DNA of 64,000 nt from Stropharia rugosoannulata (GCA_028532985.1 JANCIK010000010.1:1798001-1862000), one strand, 5' to 3'; shown: positions 14,032-28,300, counted from the stretch's first letter. The notes: a model not told the origin generated them from the letters alone. Made by a program: numbers and translations.

Positions 14032-17000
14032 ATGTGGGCGAAATTCGCAAGCATGACGAGCGCCCTCAAGGCCGGTCAGGCGGGCAAGGAGGCGTCGGTT
14101 CCTCCTAAGGACCAACAAGCGCCGGGTGAAGTCCTGACCAAAGTTTTCGAGCAGCATCCCAACTTGTCCATGTTCCACACCAACGAATCCGGTATGGTAG
14201 ATCGGTCGCCTAGTCCTCCTCCATCGCCCTCGGTTCATAACAAGAAGAATGTGTTCAAACGGATGTCGAAAGCAACTTTGAAGGACGACCTTGACGCTAA
14301 AAAAGGCAATGTTCAAAACGACAGTGCCTCTCAAGGTAGGTTTGGGCCCAACAATAATGATAACATCGATATGAACTTCATTTCAGCATCCCAATCATCC
14401 CTCTCTACGCAAGCTAGCAATCAAAGGGATATGCCACGCAGGTCCTCCTTCGACATGCTCCGCCCTTCACCTCTGCGTGCCGAAACAACGCGTTCAGTTA
14501 AAGATACACGCGTCCGCCCGTCTTTAGACCTTTTCCGACAAGAAGTATTCCCTCCTGAAGACCCTTTAATACCGCAGAGCTCATCGCAAGCCGCACGCAC
14601 ATCGTCAGAGACAGCGCAGATGCCACCACAGGTACCTAGCAAGAATGAAAATGACTGGGCAAATAGTGACTTTCCTTCTACTCCTGCTGGCTTGGATAAA
14701 TTTGGCTCCAAAAGATCCATACTGCGCGACCGTAACACTCCTGGTACCGGGCAAAACGTACGATTTATAGGTCGCGACGCCTATAAAGTTATCACCCCAG
14801 ATCAATCGTTAAGTGCAGAACTTCAGGGTAAACCGCAACCTCCATTGCCGCAAATCGAGACGCCGTTTTTAGATCGCCTTACTCAAACAGGTCCTTCAGA
14901 TAGTCCGTCCACTCTAGATCGTTCAAACACGGGGTCTAGTCCGAAAGCTCCAAGGCCAACAGTTGCTGAAATTTTTGCGCCTCTCTTTGAGGAAAGCCCC
15001 GCTCCTGCGCCATTTGATCAGACCCAATCGGACATTTCGACGACTTCTTTCAACCATTTTGTCGTTGAAGATAATTCTAATATTTTCGACACTTCCCAAC
15101 AGCTAGAAATCCCATCTTTTCCACCGCCAGGATTAGGTTTTGATGTCAATATGCCCATCTTTGACAATCTCGATTCCTCTGTGAACGACGATCAGATTCT
15201 TGCCGAGGGAGGTCTGGCGCCCTATTCTGACCGCATGACTTCAACCCCTAATCGAGGAGGACAACCGACAGGCAAAGCTAAGGAACATATGCATGAAGGT
15301 CAAATTCCAATGCCAGGGCCTTCCATCATTGATGAAACCATTTTCCACTCAGCGGAGAGGTCACCACAATTTCCTGCCCCTCTGCATGAGCGCAGTCACT
15401 CATTTAGTCTGGGGCAAACACTGTTTTATACCCCAGCCACCACTGGTGGAAACATAGGTCAACCTGCAGAAAACTTCTCTCATCCGTCTTCAAGTGAAAG
15501 GAAGGCGGACAGCTCACCTCAATCCAAAACCTCAACACCACCCTCTGTAAAATCAAGGAGTCGGGCAATGAGCGACACTGTATTTCAGACTATGCTGCGA
15601 TCTTCATCGTCGTCGTCTGCAAGCAAGCCCGTTGAGCCGGAGGCGGATATCAATGACGACTCATCGGCTGGCCTAGTTGTCTATTCTGGAGGTGCCGCTG
15701 AGCCCGACCCTTTCAGCGCTCATGCAAACACATACTATACTCCTCAGACCATGATACCAATGACTCCGCCCAAGGGCACCGCTCGGCACAACCGGAAAAC
15801 GTCGAAAGAAGAGAACATAATCATCTCCCTCCAGACACAACTGGCACTACGTACCGAAATGTGCTCGCAGTACGAAGCCGACCTGAAGGCACGCGACGAG
15901 CTCGTTGAGCTTCTTAGCAAGAAGTTGGACAATGCGGAAAAGGAGGAAGCCAAGCGCAAAGCAGCACTTCGCACGTGGAAACGTAAGGTGCAGGACCTGG
16001 AGAAAGCGTGTCGGCAACTGGAGGAGGCTGTGGAGGACTCGCGGCAGATGAGCATGGAGCGGAGCGTGATGGATGAGGCGAGTAGTGAAGCGCTGCGAAT
16101 GCTCCACAGGCAGATTGCCAGCCTTGAGCGGGAAAAGGGCGACTGGACGAAGCGAGAAGCGGAGCTGATGGAGGAAGTCGAAGCACTTGAGAGTATAGTG
16201 AAAGAGCGCAGCGAGGACGTTATCCAGCTGAAAGAAAGTCTTTGGACTCGCGACCAAAGCGAGCGCGAGCTCAAGGAGGGTATCATAGAGGCAAAGGAGC
16301 AGATCGACATGATGGGAAACATCAGCCTCGGCGCTATAGATGAGGACGAACTGCGGAAGATTCTCATGGAGAAGGACCAGAAGACGGCGGAAGAGACGCA
16401 AAGGTTCCGGACCGCCGAATTCGAACTTAAGCAAGAGCTGGCAGATGTGAAGATGCGGTGCGAAGGGCTGGAAGTGCAGAAGGCTGACTATGAGGAACAG
16501 CTCGAGAATGTCACCCAGGCTCTCAAGGCGCGCGAAGACGAGTACGCCGTCCTCAAGAACGAGCTCGAAGCACAGTGGCAACATACCGAATCTGCTTGCG
16601 AGAGGGCAGAGGCGTTGGAAAAGGAGAAATTGGAATTGGAAGCAGAGAGGGATGAGATTAAAGCTGCGCTTGAGGACTTGGAACACAGGGCATCTGCGAT
16701 GGAGGTTGAGTGGAACGAAAATGAGAATAAACGCCAGGAACTCGAAAGTGAGCTCCAAGAAGTTTGGAATCTCAAGGACGCCGTTGAGAAGGAGCGTGAT
16801 GAGGTATGTGTATCCCTTCCATTTGACATCTTCCTGCTTTTCTCATCTTTTTCCAGCTCGAGGATGCGATACACCATGGACATAAACAAATACAAGACCT
16901 TGAACACGTTATTGAGGAGCGAGAGCGCCGCATCTCCAATCTCGAAGAAGAACAACAATTTCACCAGGAAGAAATCGTGCGTCTGCAGAACAATACTCGT

Positions 17001-18109
17001 CAAACGAATGAGGAGATCCAGCAGAGCACGGAGCGGATCCGCGACCGTGAAATGGAGGCTGAGCGTCTGCGCGAAGAAATGAGTACCCTGAAACGTGAAT
17101 ACCAGCGCTTACTCAACGAGCAGAGTAGGGTGCTGGAAGACGTTACTGGTCAGCATGATCAGACGCAGCACCAGATGGACGAGATGGTCAGAAATAAGGC
17201 GGCTGTCGATCTCGAAGTGAAGACCATGAAAGAGCGTCTCAGCCATCTGAACGACGAATTGGAACGTCTTAGGAGACATAACCATGTACTGCAGCAAGAA
17301 AGCGCTGACAAGGAGGTTAAGATCATCCAAGCGAGCAAACAACATGCTCAGGACAAGGAAGACATGGCAGGGTTGAACATCGCGTTGGATTCTAAGCAAC
17401 AGGAGTTGGAGCTGGTTCGTGTATTTTCTTTTCTTTTCGTTGCCTTGAGTCTAATATGGTGTATGTCCAGCTCAAGCGTAAGCTGGGCGTTAAGGGCACT
17501 GCCGGCAGTACACCCGCTCCAGGCTCCAAGGCGGCAAGTCGTCGTGATTCAGCAGTTTTCAGCGCCACCCCTTTGGCTGGCCTTGTGGCGAAACCCAGTT
17601 CTAGGCCTCCATCTGTCCTTTCGGATGCGGAATCGTCCAGCGCGGGTCTACGAACGGAACGTACTGGCTCAGCCGAGACGAATCATCAGTCAATATCCGC
17701 AAGGGTATCCGCGTTGGGCAAGAGCGGACGCGTAAATGTTATGGGAGGCACCTCAGCCTCAGCTGCCAAGTCCATCAGTGGCCGTGCCAGCACCGACTCG
17801 TCCATGGGCCCGCCCTCGTTAAAACCCCGTCAGTCCATGACGCCTACGCCAGTCGGTCGCGTCTCATCGCTTACTCGCTCGTATTCTGCCAAGGTCGGCA
17901 CGCCGCAGAGTGTGACGCCTGTGCCGCACCGCAGGGTGGCGTCTGTGGAACAGCAGCAGACACCCACGCAGAAGACGAGAGTCGCACGGGCCTCGATTTC
18001 AGCTAGTCCGGCGCCGAGTAGCGTTGCTGAAGTAGACGAGAAGGAGAATATGAGCGTCGCCAGCCCTCCTCCCCCCAGGAAAAGGACCTTGATACCCGTT
18101 CCTGCGTAA
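14032..18109 (+). CDS. Large coiled-coil protein, possibly spindle-pole or microtubule associated
   Basis: Three exons, 14032-16803, 16857-17414 and 17471-18109, join in phase 0 to 1322 residues. Residues 1-580 are Ser/Pro-rich and probably disordered, with a compact conserved-looking block KRSILRDRNTPGTGQNVRF at about residues 225-245 whose NVRF tail resembles a PP1-docking RVxF motif. Residues from about 590 to 1110 are almost unbroken coiled coil, rich in E, K, Q and R heptads (for example LELEAERDEIKAALEDLEHR). The tail is basic and Ser/Thr/Pro-rich with KRKLGVKG at its start, as in microtubule-binding regions, and ends RKRTLIPVPA. The layout resembles fungal spindle-pole/MTOC scaffolds (Cut12-, Mto1- or Pcp1-like), but I saw no diagnostic domain. 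The second intron uses an unusual GTTCGT donor. An upstream ATG is unlikely, since the frame opens directly at MWAKFASM. Confidence 0.85.
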
Positions 18110-19510
18110 TCGCTTCACAAGCATCAATTCTGATCATGAACTATCCAAACCTCCAACCTACAGATTCCCTAATCAACATTTGTCCCATTTCTGAATCCCT
18201 TCGCTTTCGTTATCCTTCTTCATCCCCCTCCTGCATAATCGATCTTCGTTTGCTGTCGACGTCGCATTGTTTTCCTTTGTCTTGCTTTCTTGCTGTGAGT
18301 TATTACAAGTCCTTAGCTTTTACGTACGTACTTTCTTGATGTCCGCGTGCATCGCTCGTTGGACGGCGCACGCCACTCATATGAATGGGACGCGCACGCA
18401 CTGCATACATACAAGGTTCGCATATACATTTGTATTGATATGACCCACATTCCATGCTCAAGCCTCATTTATGTAATCCATTTAGTTACAGTACAAGTTT
18501 CTGTCTCGCTATCATTATACAACCAGTTCAAAAACCCGAAATGAATACATACTTAAGTATGGACTCCTTGATTATGAATAATTTTTTTTCGTCCCAGTGG
18601 CTTCGCGCTGCACATTATGTAGTAGAGTATGAAATTATGATTTTTGCGAAGTTTGAGAACAGTGGATGCGTATTGGGTATGTTATCTCAGGCACACATCC
18701 GGGAGTCCGAATAGCTCTTGAGTGCAGCGTGTTATGTATATGAACCCTCCTCCGTTCAAACTTCAGGCCCAGTCGTCCAAGCACCTGCACAGGGGTCACT
18801 TAAGTGAAAGTCACCAGGACGATAACAGCGATAAACCATTCTAGGAGCTGCTTCCCTGTCCAAGACACTTCATGTCGTCGGTCCGCTGTTATCATGTGCT
18901 ACATTCTGCCGTGGTATAGTGAACAGATAAGCATGCAGCTCGCCGCAGAGGAAGTTTTTCAAGGTGATGGTTGAAGGAAATTGTAACTGTGGGCGCATAG
19001 TTACTTTCTTACGGCGACAAGCCATGGCAAGCCTACGCATGTGGGCTCTATGCTTGTTATATGGAGAAATTGACGCCTTGGTTATTAATAAAATGATCCA
19101 AGATAGAGTGTTCTGGCATGTGAGCCGATTTTTGTGCTACATATGGCCCAGTAATGGGTAGCCTCATAGCCATACAGAGGAAGTGGTAGTCTATTTGAGC
19201 CTTGGATTGTTGGGCGACCAATGGCAAGGTAATGTTTACGGGATGTAAACTGACTTGTTGAGCCAGAGAGATAAACACATGATTTGTTTGATGTCAATGT
19301 AGACCGATCAATGATCCTCCTTCCCTTCGGAGCAAATTCTAAATACCCGACCGAAAAGAGTGGAAAAGATTGAAGACCGTAGAAATCGCACCACGGTCTC
19401 CCCCTTGACTTTCTTATATCCCACTCACTTTGAGCGGCGTTGGAGCCACCGCCCCTTCAGGTTCCCAACTATACCCAGCCTCCACCCCACACATCCTTCC
19501 TCTATCGACC
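18110..19510. other. Intergenic
   Basis: The 3' flank of the coiled-coil gene is pyrimidine-rich. The rest is AT-rich with no credible ORF. The final 100 bases before 19511 include TCTTATATCCC (19410-19420), a possible weak TATA element, and a CA-rich leader of the permease gene. Confidence 0.4.
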
Positions 19511-22168
19511 ATGTCGTCTAACGATAAACACCATATCTCGACAGTGGACTCAAATGACGACGATGCTGAGCTCGTTGCGCTCGGGTATAAGCCCTCCTTC
19601 AAACGGGAGTTCACCAACCTGGCGACGGTATGTTTTCTCTGCGATTTTGGTCTATGAAGCTGAACATATGCGTTATGTTCTATCTTCAGATAAGCTTTGC
19701 ATTCAGCATCATGGTGAGCGATTTGTGCTGCTTGGCATGATCTGTCAATATTCACGACGACGGGGGGCGTAGGGATTGTGCTCGAGTATTGCCACGACGT
19801 TCAACACACCACTGCTGCTGGGTGGACCCGCTTCGGTAAGTGATATCGGTCGCTGCGTTCGGAGAGTATGTTAACAAGCACCACCCGTCTATTATTGTAG
19901 GTCGTATGGTGCTGGATTCTTGGAGCATCAATGTGCTTTACCTTGGGGGCTAGCATAGCAGAGATCGTCAGCGCGTATCCGACCTGTGGCGGACTGTGAG
20001 TTTCCGTCGACCATATGTGCTGTATACGATAGCTAATAGCATGTGGTCTGCAGATACACCGCTTCTGCCCAACTTGTTCCAAAAGAGCACCGTGCGACGG
20101 TTAGATATCTTTAGTTCACCGCTCTTGTGATAACGTCACCGATATTTTTGCCCAGGTTGGATGGCTGGTGGGATGGCTCAATATCCTTGGTGCGTCCATA
20201 TCTTTTCGTCTATGCATTACAAACTCTTCTGACAGTTAATACAGGTCAAATTGCCGGTATCTCTTCCACGGAATTCGGCCTTGCAAACATGATCCTAGCT
20301 GCCGTGAATGTTGGCCAAGGTGGCACTTTCGAGATTACACAAGTGGGATCAGTCAATACGTTTAAAAATGTGGTTGATTTACATATGCACTTTATAGGGA
20401 AAAGTCGTTGGTCTCTTCAGTGGACTTATAATTCTCCATGGGTTATTGAATTCGCTCGCCACTCGCCATCTTGCGGCTCTCACCAAAGGATTTGTCTTCG
20501 TCAATTTGGGGACGACATTTGGTGAGAGCAAACACCCACCGCCGCATAATTCTCGTATTAACACTATCAAGTCATTATCATTGTCCTCTTGGCGAAAACG
20601 CCTCGGTCCGAGATGCACCCTGCTCAATATGTGTTCGGGTCGGATGGCCTGATTAACAACACTGGGGGATGGAGTACAGGACTCGCCTTTCTTTTCGGCC
20701 TGCTCTCGGTTCAATGGACTGTAAGCATGAACAAAACTGTTGTTGTTGACTACATCTGACGACCTTTCTCACAGATGACTGTACGTGTGGCCATATCACC
20801 ATTCACTTCATTATCTCATTCAGGGTTATAAGGATTACGACGCTACCGCGCATATATCGTAAGGCAATCCTCCACGCTTTGGGTGGATGTTGAACTAAAT
20901 CCTACCATGTTAATAGCGAGGAAGTTCGCCGTGCTGCGTACGCAGGTTCGATAAAATTGCTATATCTTCTTTGAATAAACCTGACTTATTATATTTGAAT
21001 GCTACTAGCTCCTTCTGCTATTTTCATTGCTGGTATGTCGGTCGTGAACTTGCAAACCCAATCGGCGGCACTTAATATGATCTCGTAGTCGTCGGAACAG
21101 GTCTCATTGGCTGGCTTTTGAATATTGTTCTGGTGCTTTGCTCTGGACCCATGTATGTCACGGTACTGGAGCTATCTCAAAAACCAACTAACGCCCTATT
21201 AGCGAAAACCTCCAAGACGCCCCTTCTGCTTTCCTGGAGGTACGTCCCCATTGCTCTAATTGATGGTGACACCTTTTGATTTTTAAAACGAAGATTCTCT
21301 ATATACGGACTGGGAAGACAGGATCTCTTTTCATTTGGGTAAGTTGAATTGTTCGTCTCTCCGTTTATGGTGACAGAAATGTTTATACTTCGCATTAGAC
21401 TTTTGTCTGCCTCACTGCATTCTTTGTTGTACAAACTGCTCTGCATGCTGCCTCGAGAACTGTGTATGCTTTCAGTCGTGATCACGGTGAGCAATGTTGT
21501 TGACCATAGATGTCCTCGACCTTACAACCACGCTTTAGGTCTTCCTGATGGAGGATACTTTGGAAAGACTTCAAAGTCGACTCAGACACCGTTGCGAGCA
21601 ATTGCGCTTACAACTGTTGTCAGTATCCTCCCGGGTCTTCTTGATCTTGCGAGCCCTATTGCTGCCAATGCCATTTTCTCGCTCACCGCCATGGCTCTGG
21701 ATCTGAGCTACATCATCCCAATCTTCTGCAGACGAGTCTTCGCTAAGCATCCCGACGTTATGTTCAAGCCCGGCCCATTCTTTATGGGCAACGGTTGGCT
21801 AGGACTTATATTCAATGTGGTCTGCATATCATGGACTTGCTTCATCTGCGTTATCTTCTCTTTCCCCACTATCAAGCCTGTCACACCGGAAAATATGAAC
21901 TACGCTTCAGTGAGTGAACAGGAAACGTCGCATTATTTTAGTCAGCTCATTTTTGATAGGTGATCACTGTCGGCGTTATTATCCTGGCATTGTGAGTGCT
22001 ATCAATATTCAATGGTATAATCGTTATTAATCCAATACACACAGCTCTTGGTATTTCCTCGGAGCGAACAAATTCTATATTGGCCCACAGTCTAATCTTC
22101 ACGAGGGTGCCGAGGAGACCTCCACCCCAGACTCCTCCTCGGAGACAGACAGAAAAACTCTGGCGTAG
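19511..22168 (+). CDS. Amino-acid / GABA permease (APC superfamily)
   Basis: Plasma-membrane or vacuolar secondary transporter of the amino-acid/choline/GABA permease group, about 530 residues with 12 predicted membrane spans. The ATG at 19511 opens MSSNDKHHISTVDSNDDDAE, an acidic cytosolic N-terminus. Roughly fifteen short exons follow, starting 19511-19627 and 19690-19713. Family motifs in order: ISFAFSIM, GLCSSIATTFNTPLLLGGPA, AEIVSAYPTCGGLYTASAQL, GWLNILGQIAGISSTEFGLA, LLNSLATRHLAALTKGFVFV, AVVGTGLIGWLLNIVLVLCS, FSRDHGLPDGGYFGKTSKST and PGPFFMGNGWLGLIFNVVCI. The C-terminus is cytosolic and Ser/Thr-rich, ending TDRKTLA at a TAG (22166-22168). All the joins I tested keep the frame, including the intron between EITQ and GKVVGLF near 20345-20397, so the gene looks intact. 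The substrate cannot be told from sequence alone; GABA, choline or polyamines are possible. Confidence 0.88.
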
Positions 22169-25100
22169 ATCACCACGCCCCGCTTCAACAGCCAACTGGC
22201 CGGCCTGCCAGCCCACCTACCCCGACATTGGCGAACACTACCCCATATCATACAATGCACTAATGATAATCACCCGCCCACCCCAATCATCTATTTCATG
22301 AATCTGATGGACATTTTAACGACATCTATGCCTCCCTTTCCCACCTTCACCTGCTCGCTTCAATGTTTCTGTGTACCGCTTGTTTACTGTATGTAATATC
22401 TATATATCGCGTAGGTCTTTCGCATCCTTTCATACGACGACGAGTACATACTCTGCGTAGTCTTTTTTATCGGATGTGGGGCATTTTAATGGTGTGGGTT
22501 GAACTACTTAACTAGTGATCTATTCCTCGCGGCGTTTTAAATAACATTTTTTTTCATCAAGTAAAACCACCTGGGTTTTTTGCAGTAAACGATTTGGACA
22601 TGCGCCTGGGTTGTAGTAATTCTCGATGGCGACGATTACTATTTCCTGTATTGTTCAACGATGAGATCATTGGCAAAACGTAGTTGAACATACTACTTCA
22701 AATATCATCTTTTCAGATTAAATCCAGAGCTTTCTATAGACCGCCGTCTTACAATTACGCCAAAGGGACAATTTAAAGTCTTTACGAGAACAGATTCCGC
22801 CACAGAGCACGATTTTCAAGTTGTGTTGAAATTGTCACTTGCCATGATCATAGCGGCATCACTACGGCATCATGTCATGAAGTAGAATCGGGGTTCAAAT
22901 TTTAGTGACCAGACACTTGGACCAACCAATGATTTGAAACTTGAGGCAAGCATGACAGAAACTCCCACTTCCACGTAGTGCAACCATCTGTCATGTCTTT
23001 CGAGAAGTCCATCGCAGCCGACGCTTGGACAACGCCGACCTCGAGGCCCATCAATGTTACGAGGCGTTCCGATGTGGTGCCATGGGTTCTCACCAGCGCC
23101 GGAAAACACCCTTTCATTCTGCGCCGCCGAATTATACGGCGTTCGTACGAATCGTATCCACATGTCACTCTCTCTGATGTGTGCAAACTCTCCCGAGCTT
23201 TGGTTGGGTTTCACTAGCCTACATTCTAACTATCTTGGGGCTTTCTGCTTTGACGAGCTGTGTTCATTGCAACAACAATACCTTCGGTTGGAGTTTTGGC
23301 ATCTGCATTGCGTGCTCGCAACGTACGGCACAAGTCTATTTGTCTCTAACTCGTTTGCGATCTACAGACGTCTAATCCCATGGAGTGGAAGAGGTTCTTC
23401 AATGACTGATTGCAACGTGCTGCTCATTGTCTTCGGTTAAACTGCCTATGCGATGAAGAAGTTCCTTAACGTTCAAGTCTTAACGGATACATGCGTATTC
23501 TGTTCTTGCTGAGATGTACGTATGCATCGATATTCCGACGAGGGTAGATATCGGAACGCTCAAAGGCACGGTCTGCTGACAGCTTATTTCGCTTGATGTC
23601 GAAGCCTGAAAGCTAGGTCGTGATCTCTCGTAATGGACAAAGTTCTCTACTCACATCTAACTGCTCACAGCGCTCACATACATAGAAAGCCAATTTGCTA
23701 TATGTCTTATCTCGCCGTAGTCGACGGCGCGTTATTCTTCTAATTATTAGGTCACGTTGGCTTGAGGTCTTACAGGCCATCTGAGCCCGACAGAGGATCG
23801 ATGCAGGGCCATCGATGGCGTTATTAAGCAAAGCTTCCGCAGTCCCACCTGACCCGTAAACGATATAGAAATATGGCGTTCGTATGCTGTGTTCTTTCAT
23901 GCGGTTTGGGCAGTTTAAAGACGGCGCATATTCACTCATTTGGAATATTTCAAGGCGTAGCGATCTCTGCATCATTGACCGCTATCAAACCACTATCAAT
24001 CCGCTGTGAAGCCCGTAGCTCTTCCAAGTCTAATGCCAACAAATGCCAACGCTGCCGCTCACGCAAAGGACTTGGGGGAACGAATGCTCAAACGCGCAAA
24101 CAGGCAGTCTATTTATTGGGCTAACGTAGAAGCGTTCTTTGGGTCATCTGATGTCCCTTGTTTCTTCCAAAAGTACACATCTTTGAAACTGTTAACTCAA
24201 CTTGTCGTATACTACTAGAAGAATTCTGGCAGTCAATCGGGAATCAGGATGCCAGAGATGAAAGTCTTTGCACATTGCACATTCGCATCGACAGCTATCG
24301 ACAGCTTTCCCGTCGGTATGCTTGCGTAATCTGCGAACTCTTTCACGACCCGGTACAGCGGTAAAACAGGGAAGGAAGTTCGGACCGAAGGGGCATATTG
24401 GTTTCTGCGCCATGGACCTGGGGGTGCATTTGATTTTTGAACAACAAATCATCGGGAGGAAGAATCTGCATAGATATCGATATGTGACCGTTACGAACCC
24501 CCAGCAACCTCAGGCTCTGAGTTGGTCTGGTCTACAAGTCGAAAGAGGTCAAATTCTCAGCGTTCAAATTTATTTCTGACTGTGAGTGGAGTACTTTTTT
24601 GGAGTTGAACCATCTTCCCGCGACTTCTGGCGAAATAGATATTACAAGACCGTTGCGGAAGAGTTGGGAGGCCGTTATTGAGGTCGGAAAAGATGTAATT
24701 TTTATGTCCTTGGATTTTTCCCCTCTGCCCGCGGTTCGAAGGGTGTTATTATGTGCTATAAGGCATTGGAGCCTGTTGGGAGCCTGGTCCTTTACCTAAA
24801 ATAAGTGTTGATATTGGTTGCTTCGAGTTCACAGCAGCAGTTACAACCAGTCCGTCACTGTGCGAACGAACAGTCTGCCTCGGTGATGCGACGTTCGAGG
24901 AGATAGGCAAAGATTTCTGAAGCAGTCAGACCGCACGGTGTTGCATCGTGGCCGGTTAATACTCTTTGAACCCGCTGATAGTGTCTACAAACTGTCTCCT
25001 GTCTTTTACGAGGTTTATATGCGATGACTGAAGGTTAGAAAACTTGTCCTGGGGGGGTTGCTGACAATGAACAGTCAACACAGGTTTATCATGGTGACCG

Positions 25101-25300
25101 GGTCGGACATGAGTGATGTCATGATAGCATTCTCGGACTCGGACATCAAAGATCCAGACCTCGGAGTGAACAAAGTGCATCAAAATCAATATTAAAATTT
25201 GCAAATGCGGGAGTGTGACATGCTTGACAAATAGAGTCAAGACGCTGGGCTGTCGAGGGTTAGCAAATAATACGCAGGATCATCCACATATGTAATAGTA
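22169..25300. other. Gene-poor stretch with scattered unplaced ORF fragments
   Basis: Several frames of 60-130 codons occur on both strands (for example 23054-23440 plus and 23613-23975 minus), but none has a recognised domain and I could not join them by plausible splicing. A fragment MEWKRFFND near 23380-23410 faintly recalls basidiomycete F-box/LRR proteins, with a stop just after it. This may be a decayed gene or pure spacer. Confidence 0.4.
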
Positions 25301-28300
25301 TTCAATATAAATAACAGAAGCTGTCCAACGCTTACTGTATGCAGCGTCCTGAGGATCCCCGGCTGCCGGTTTGACATGATAAGGGTGAGCGAGGCGAGCG
25401 TGCGTGTGCGTGCGTAAGGGTCTACCGGTCTGTGCGTACAGGCCGGGGACACATGATGATGCGTCGGGAAGATACGCGGGCTTTCAAATCGTCCGTAACT
25501 TCCTGCGGGCGTTTCCGTTCACCAGACCTGTGCTATGCTTGTAACAACGCAAACTATCACTGTCATGGCCTACAAACAACAAACCGATGTCAGTCATTGA
25601 ACTGATATCGGCAAGTACTGTTCTGTGAAGATAAAACAGAAGCCGCTAATACAATTGCTGCTCCCTGACCGCGACACGGGTTGGGAGGAATGGAGGACGG
25701 ATGGGCACAGTCTGTATATAATTTTGGAGTGCGAACATCGAGACGATCACCGAATAGGTATTTCCCCTTGTCAAAGGCGAGCTCGTAGCCTTTCGCACAC
25801 CACCAGCGCCCGTGAGTCTGCATGAATCATCATTCTGTGCCCGAACAAAGGCGGTTGTAAGAGCGTGCGTGGCACCACCATCATCAGCGACCGAGCCCAC
25901 GCTTTAGGTACGCACAAAGACGACAACTGAGCAGCCTGCGCGCCACAAAGGCAGGTGCGGCATATGTATAGTCGTTATCAAAGAGATGTGATGCGCATAA
26001 CAGACATAGGAGTAAGTACCTGAGCTCCCAGCCTCCCACACAGTGCTGGTGATCAGTCACGCTGCTTCCTGCGCGCAGGCGTGTCCCATGGGGAAGATGG
26101 GCGCAATAGCCCAAGGCCCAATACACTGGATCACGCAACAAATGAAGCGGGGTAACTAGCTACCGCGCAATCTTGATCCATCATATACATACACACTACT
26201 GCGTGCGTGTCATTTGCGCTCGCTTCCTGGGACTAGAGAGCCTCTTGAGGTAGTCTTTATCCCGCCTGCGCTGCAGATAACGATAATGATAGAGCGCGTT
26301 TGTTCTCCGGGAGCTCTAGATGCGCTGCGTGAGATAAGATGATGGACACCGTATGGCGGTCGACACTGGCTTACCTGACTGTAATCGAGAAACAAAGTTG
26401 AATGAAAGGCGTATGTATGTATGTAGAGTATAGCTATCGTACTAGGTAATTATTCAACCCTCCGGCGCGTCGTTCTGACACACGTTCGACCTCCTTGCGA
26501 GCCCGCGTTCCTATACATAGTATAATACGCCGACCCGGGCAGCACGCAAGATTGTGATAGCTCGCGCTGAGCTGCTAATATGGGGAAGCCTAGAGGAGAG
26601 TTTACTGTGATACACTTCCCAGTCACATCCTACTTCATTTCTGCCGGAGAATGTAACTAATTGTAAATCACGCAGGACTGAGTTTATTCTAAGGAACCTT
26701 ATTATAGCTGTCTCGCGCTGATAAGGTATAAGAGAAGAGCTGCTGGAAAGGGATAATCTTAAAATACGGGCCAGTTCTTGCGTATATATGCTCCGCTGTA
26801 ATGATAAGAAAGCACCATTGGGAAGGCCGGTCTTCTCTATCAGGCTCGACTCAGCTGTTACTGTGACGCAGTTGCATTTGCCTGCGGTAAAGAATTAGCT
26901 TCATCAGCGAAACGGCCAGTACGAAGCAAACGCTTCCGAAAGCAGAAGAAGCTCAGGGCCCAAGTCGTAAAGCACTTCCTGTCCAACGCGTCCAAGAATA
27001 GACTCCCGGAAGTGCGTATGTTCGCCTCGAACTGAACGGCTGGAACAAGCCTCGCTTGGGCCGTACTTAGTACCAGGCTTGCGGAAGCACAGCAGTGAGC
27101 GAGGAGATGTAGGTGGAGATATATGTCTCCGCTGATGTACATAATCTAGCTTCAGGCGACCAATGGATTGTCGCGCAGATAGCGCAGCGCAGAGGCGCCC
27201 TGACCCTGGCGATATCATGAGGTCACGCAAGGTCCGGAGCGTAAGCGCTTTGCGTATTGTGTATGCAGTACCGTCGCACGTCATGTCCGATATAGCTGTG
27301 TGTGTACGATGACGCACATGGGCGATGGGGGCTAGGAACAAATGAAATAATAGAGTAGGAAGAATAAGGCAAGGAAAATAAGAGACGGTGCACCGCTCCG
27401 AGGTGCCGCTGCATGTCCCGGCCGAGGCTACCAGATAATTTTCATCCGCGCTTGGTAGGGCGAAGGGTGTCACACCTCACAGAATAGCGGCTCCACAGAA
27501 CAAAGAATAATTCGGAAAGACGAAAAAGACTTCTGATTGCATGCTCCGTGCCGAGATGGTGCCGGGCGCTTATTGCTGCTGTTGGTGGGAGCGCCGTCCT
27601 TGTAGGCGGCGCGGACTCGGACCTGCGGCGCATCCGCGCTGATTCGTGAGCTATTTATTTCTCTTTCCTTTTTGTTTACCGTTTGCGTTTAGTGTTGCAG
27701 AGTAAACGCCGGCCGTCAGCGCTGCCGCCGGGGAGCTTGTGTGCGGATGGGGTGTCACGCAATAGCATATTGTAGTAGTTGTGTGTAGTAAGTTCTATTT
27801 TGTTTGTACTATGTCCGACACCGAGCGCTACGGTCTCTTGGGCACAATTCATGCCTCCGCGGGGGGTGAACCGGGACGTACGGGTGTTCTGGTCCCATCG
27901 GGTGTATCATAGCCCTAGACCCAGCGCAGAGCGTCAAACAAGCTATGGTATGTATGCAGAGAGCGGAGTCGGAGTCGGAGTCTTCTAAACATGCCAGAAG
28001 GCTTGCCTATTGTTCTCTGGAGACTCGAGACGCGGCGAATACGCGTCCCGCCAAGCCGATGCTTACCTGGTCCACCGGGGCGTGCGCTGCAGAGGGCGTC
28101 AAGCAAGCTATAGGGGTCGCGCTCGGCACCCAAGAGGGAAGAAAGAAGCAGCCGGGTTGCCTTAATGTCCAGCAGTGGCCAGCGCACAAGCAGAGAGCTT
28201 GTTCGACACATATTGATTAGATAGAAGCGTAGCAGCACTGCGCGTCGCTCAGCCACCTGAGGCAGTAGTGGACCGCGCGCCAAGCCCAGGCCTGACCGGC

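Noticed and set aside
15744..16758. Long minus-strand open frames (207 and 303 codons) opposite the coiled-coil gene
   Set aside because: They are antisense shadows of E/K/R/L-rich codons; products are Ser/Leu/Phe-rich low-complexity sequence without motifs.
23370..23410. MEWKRFFND, F-box/LRR-like fragment
   Set aside because: Too short, followed at once by a stop, and no F-box or LRR sequence could be joined to it.
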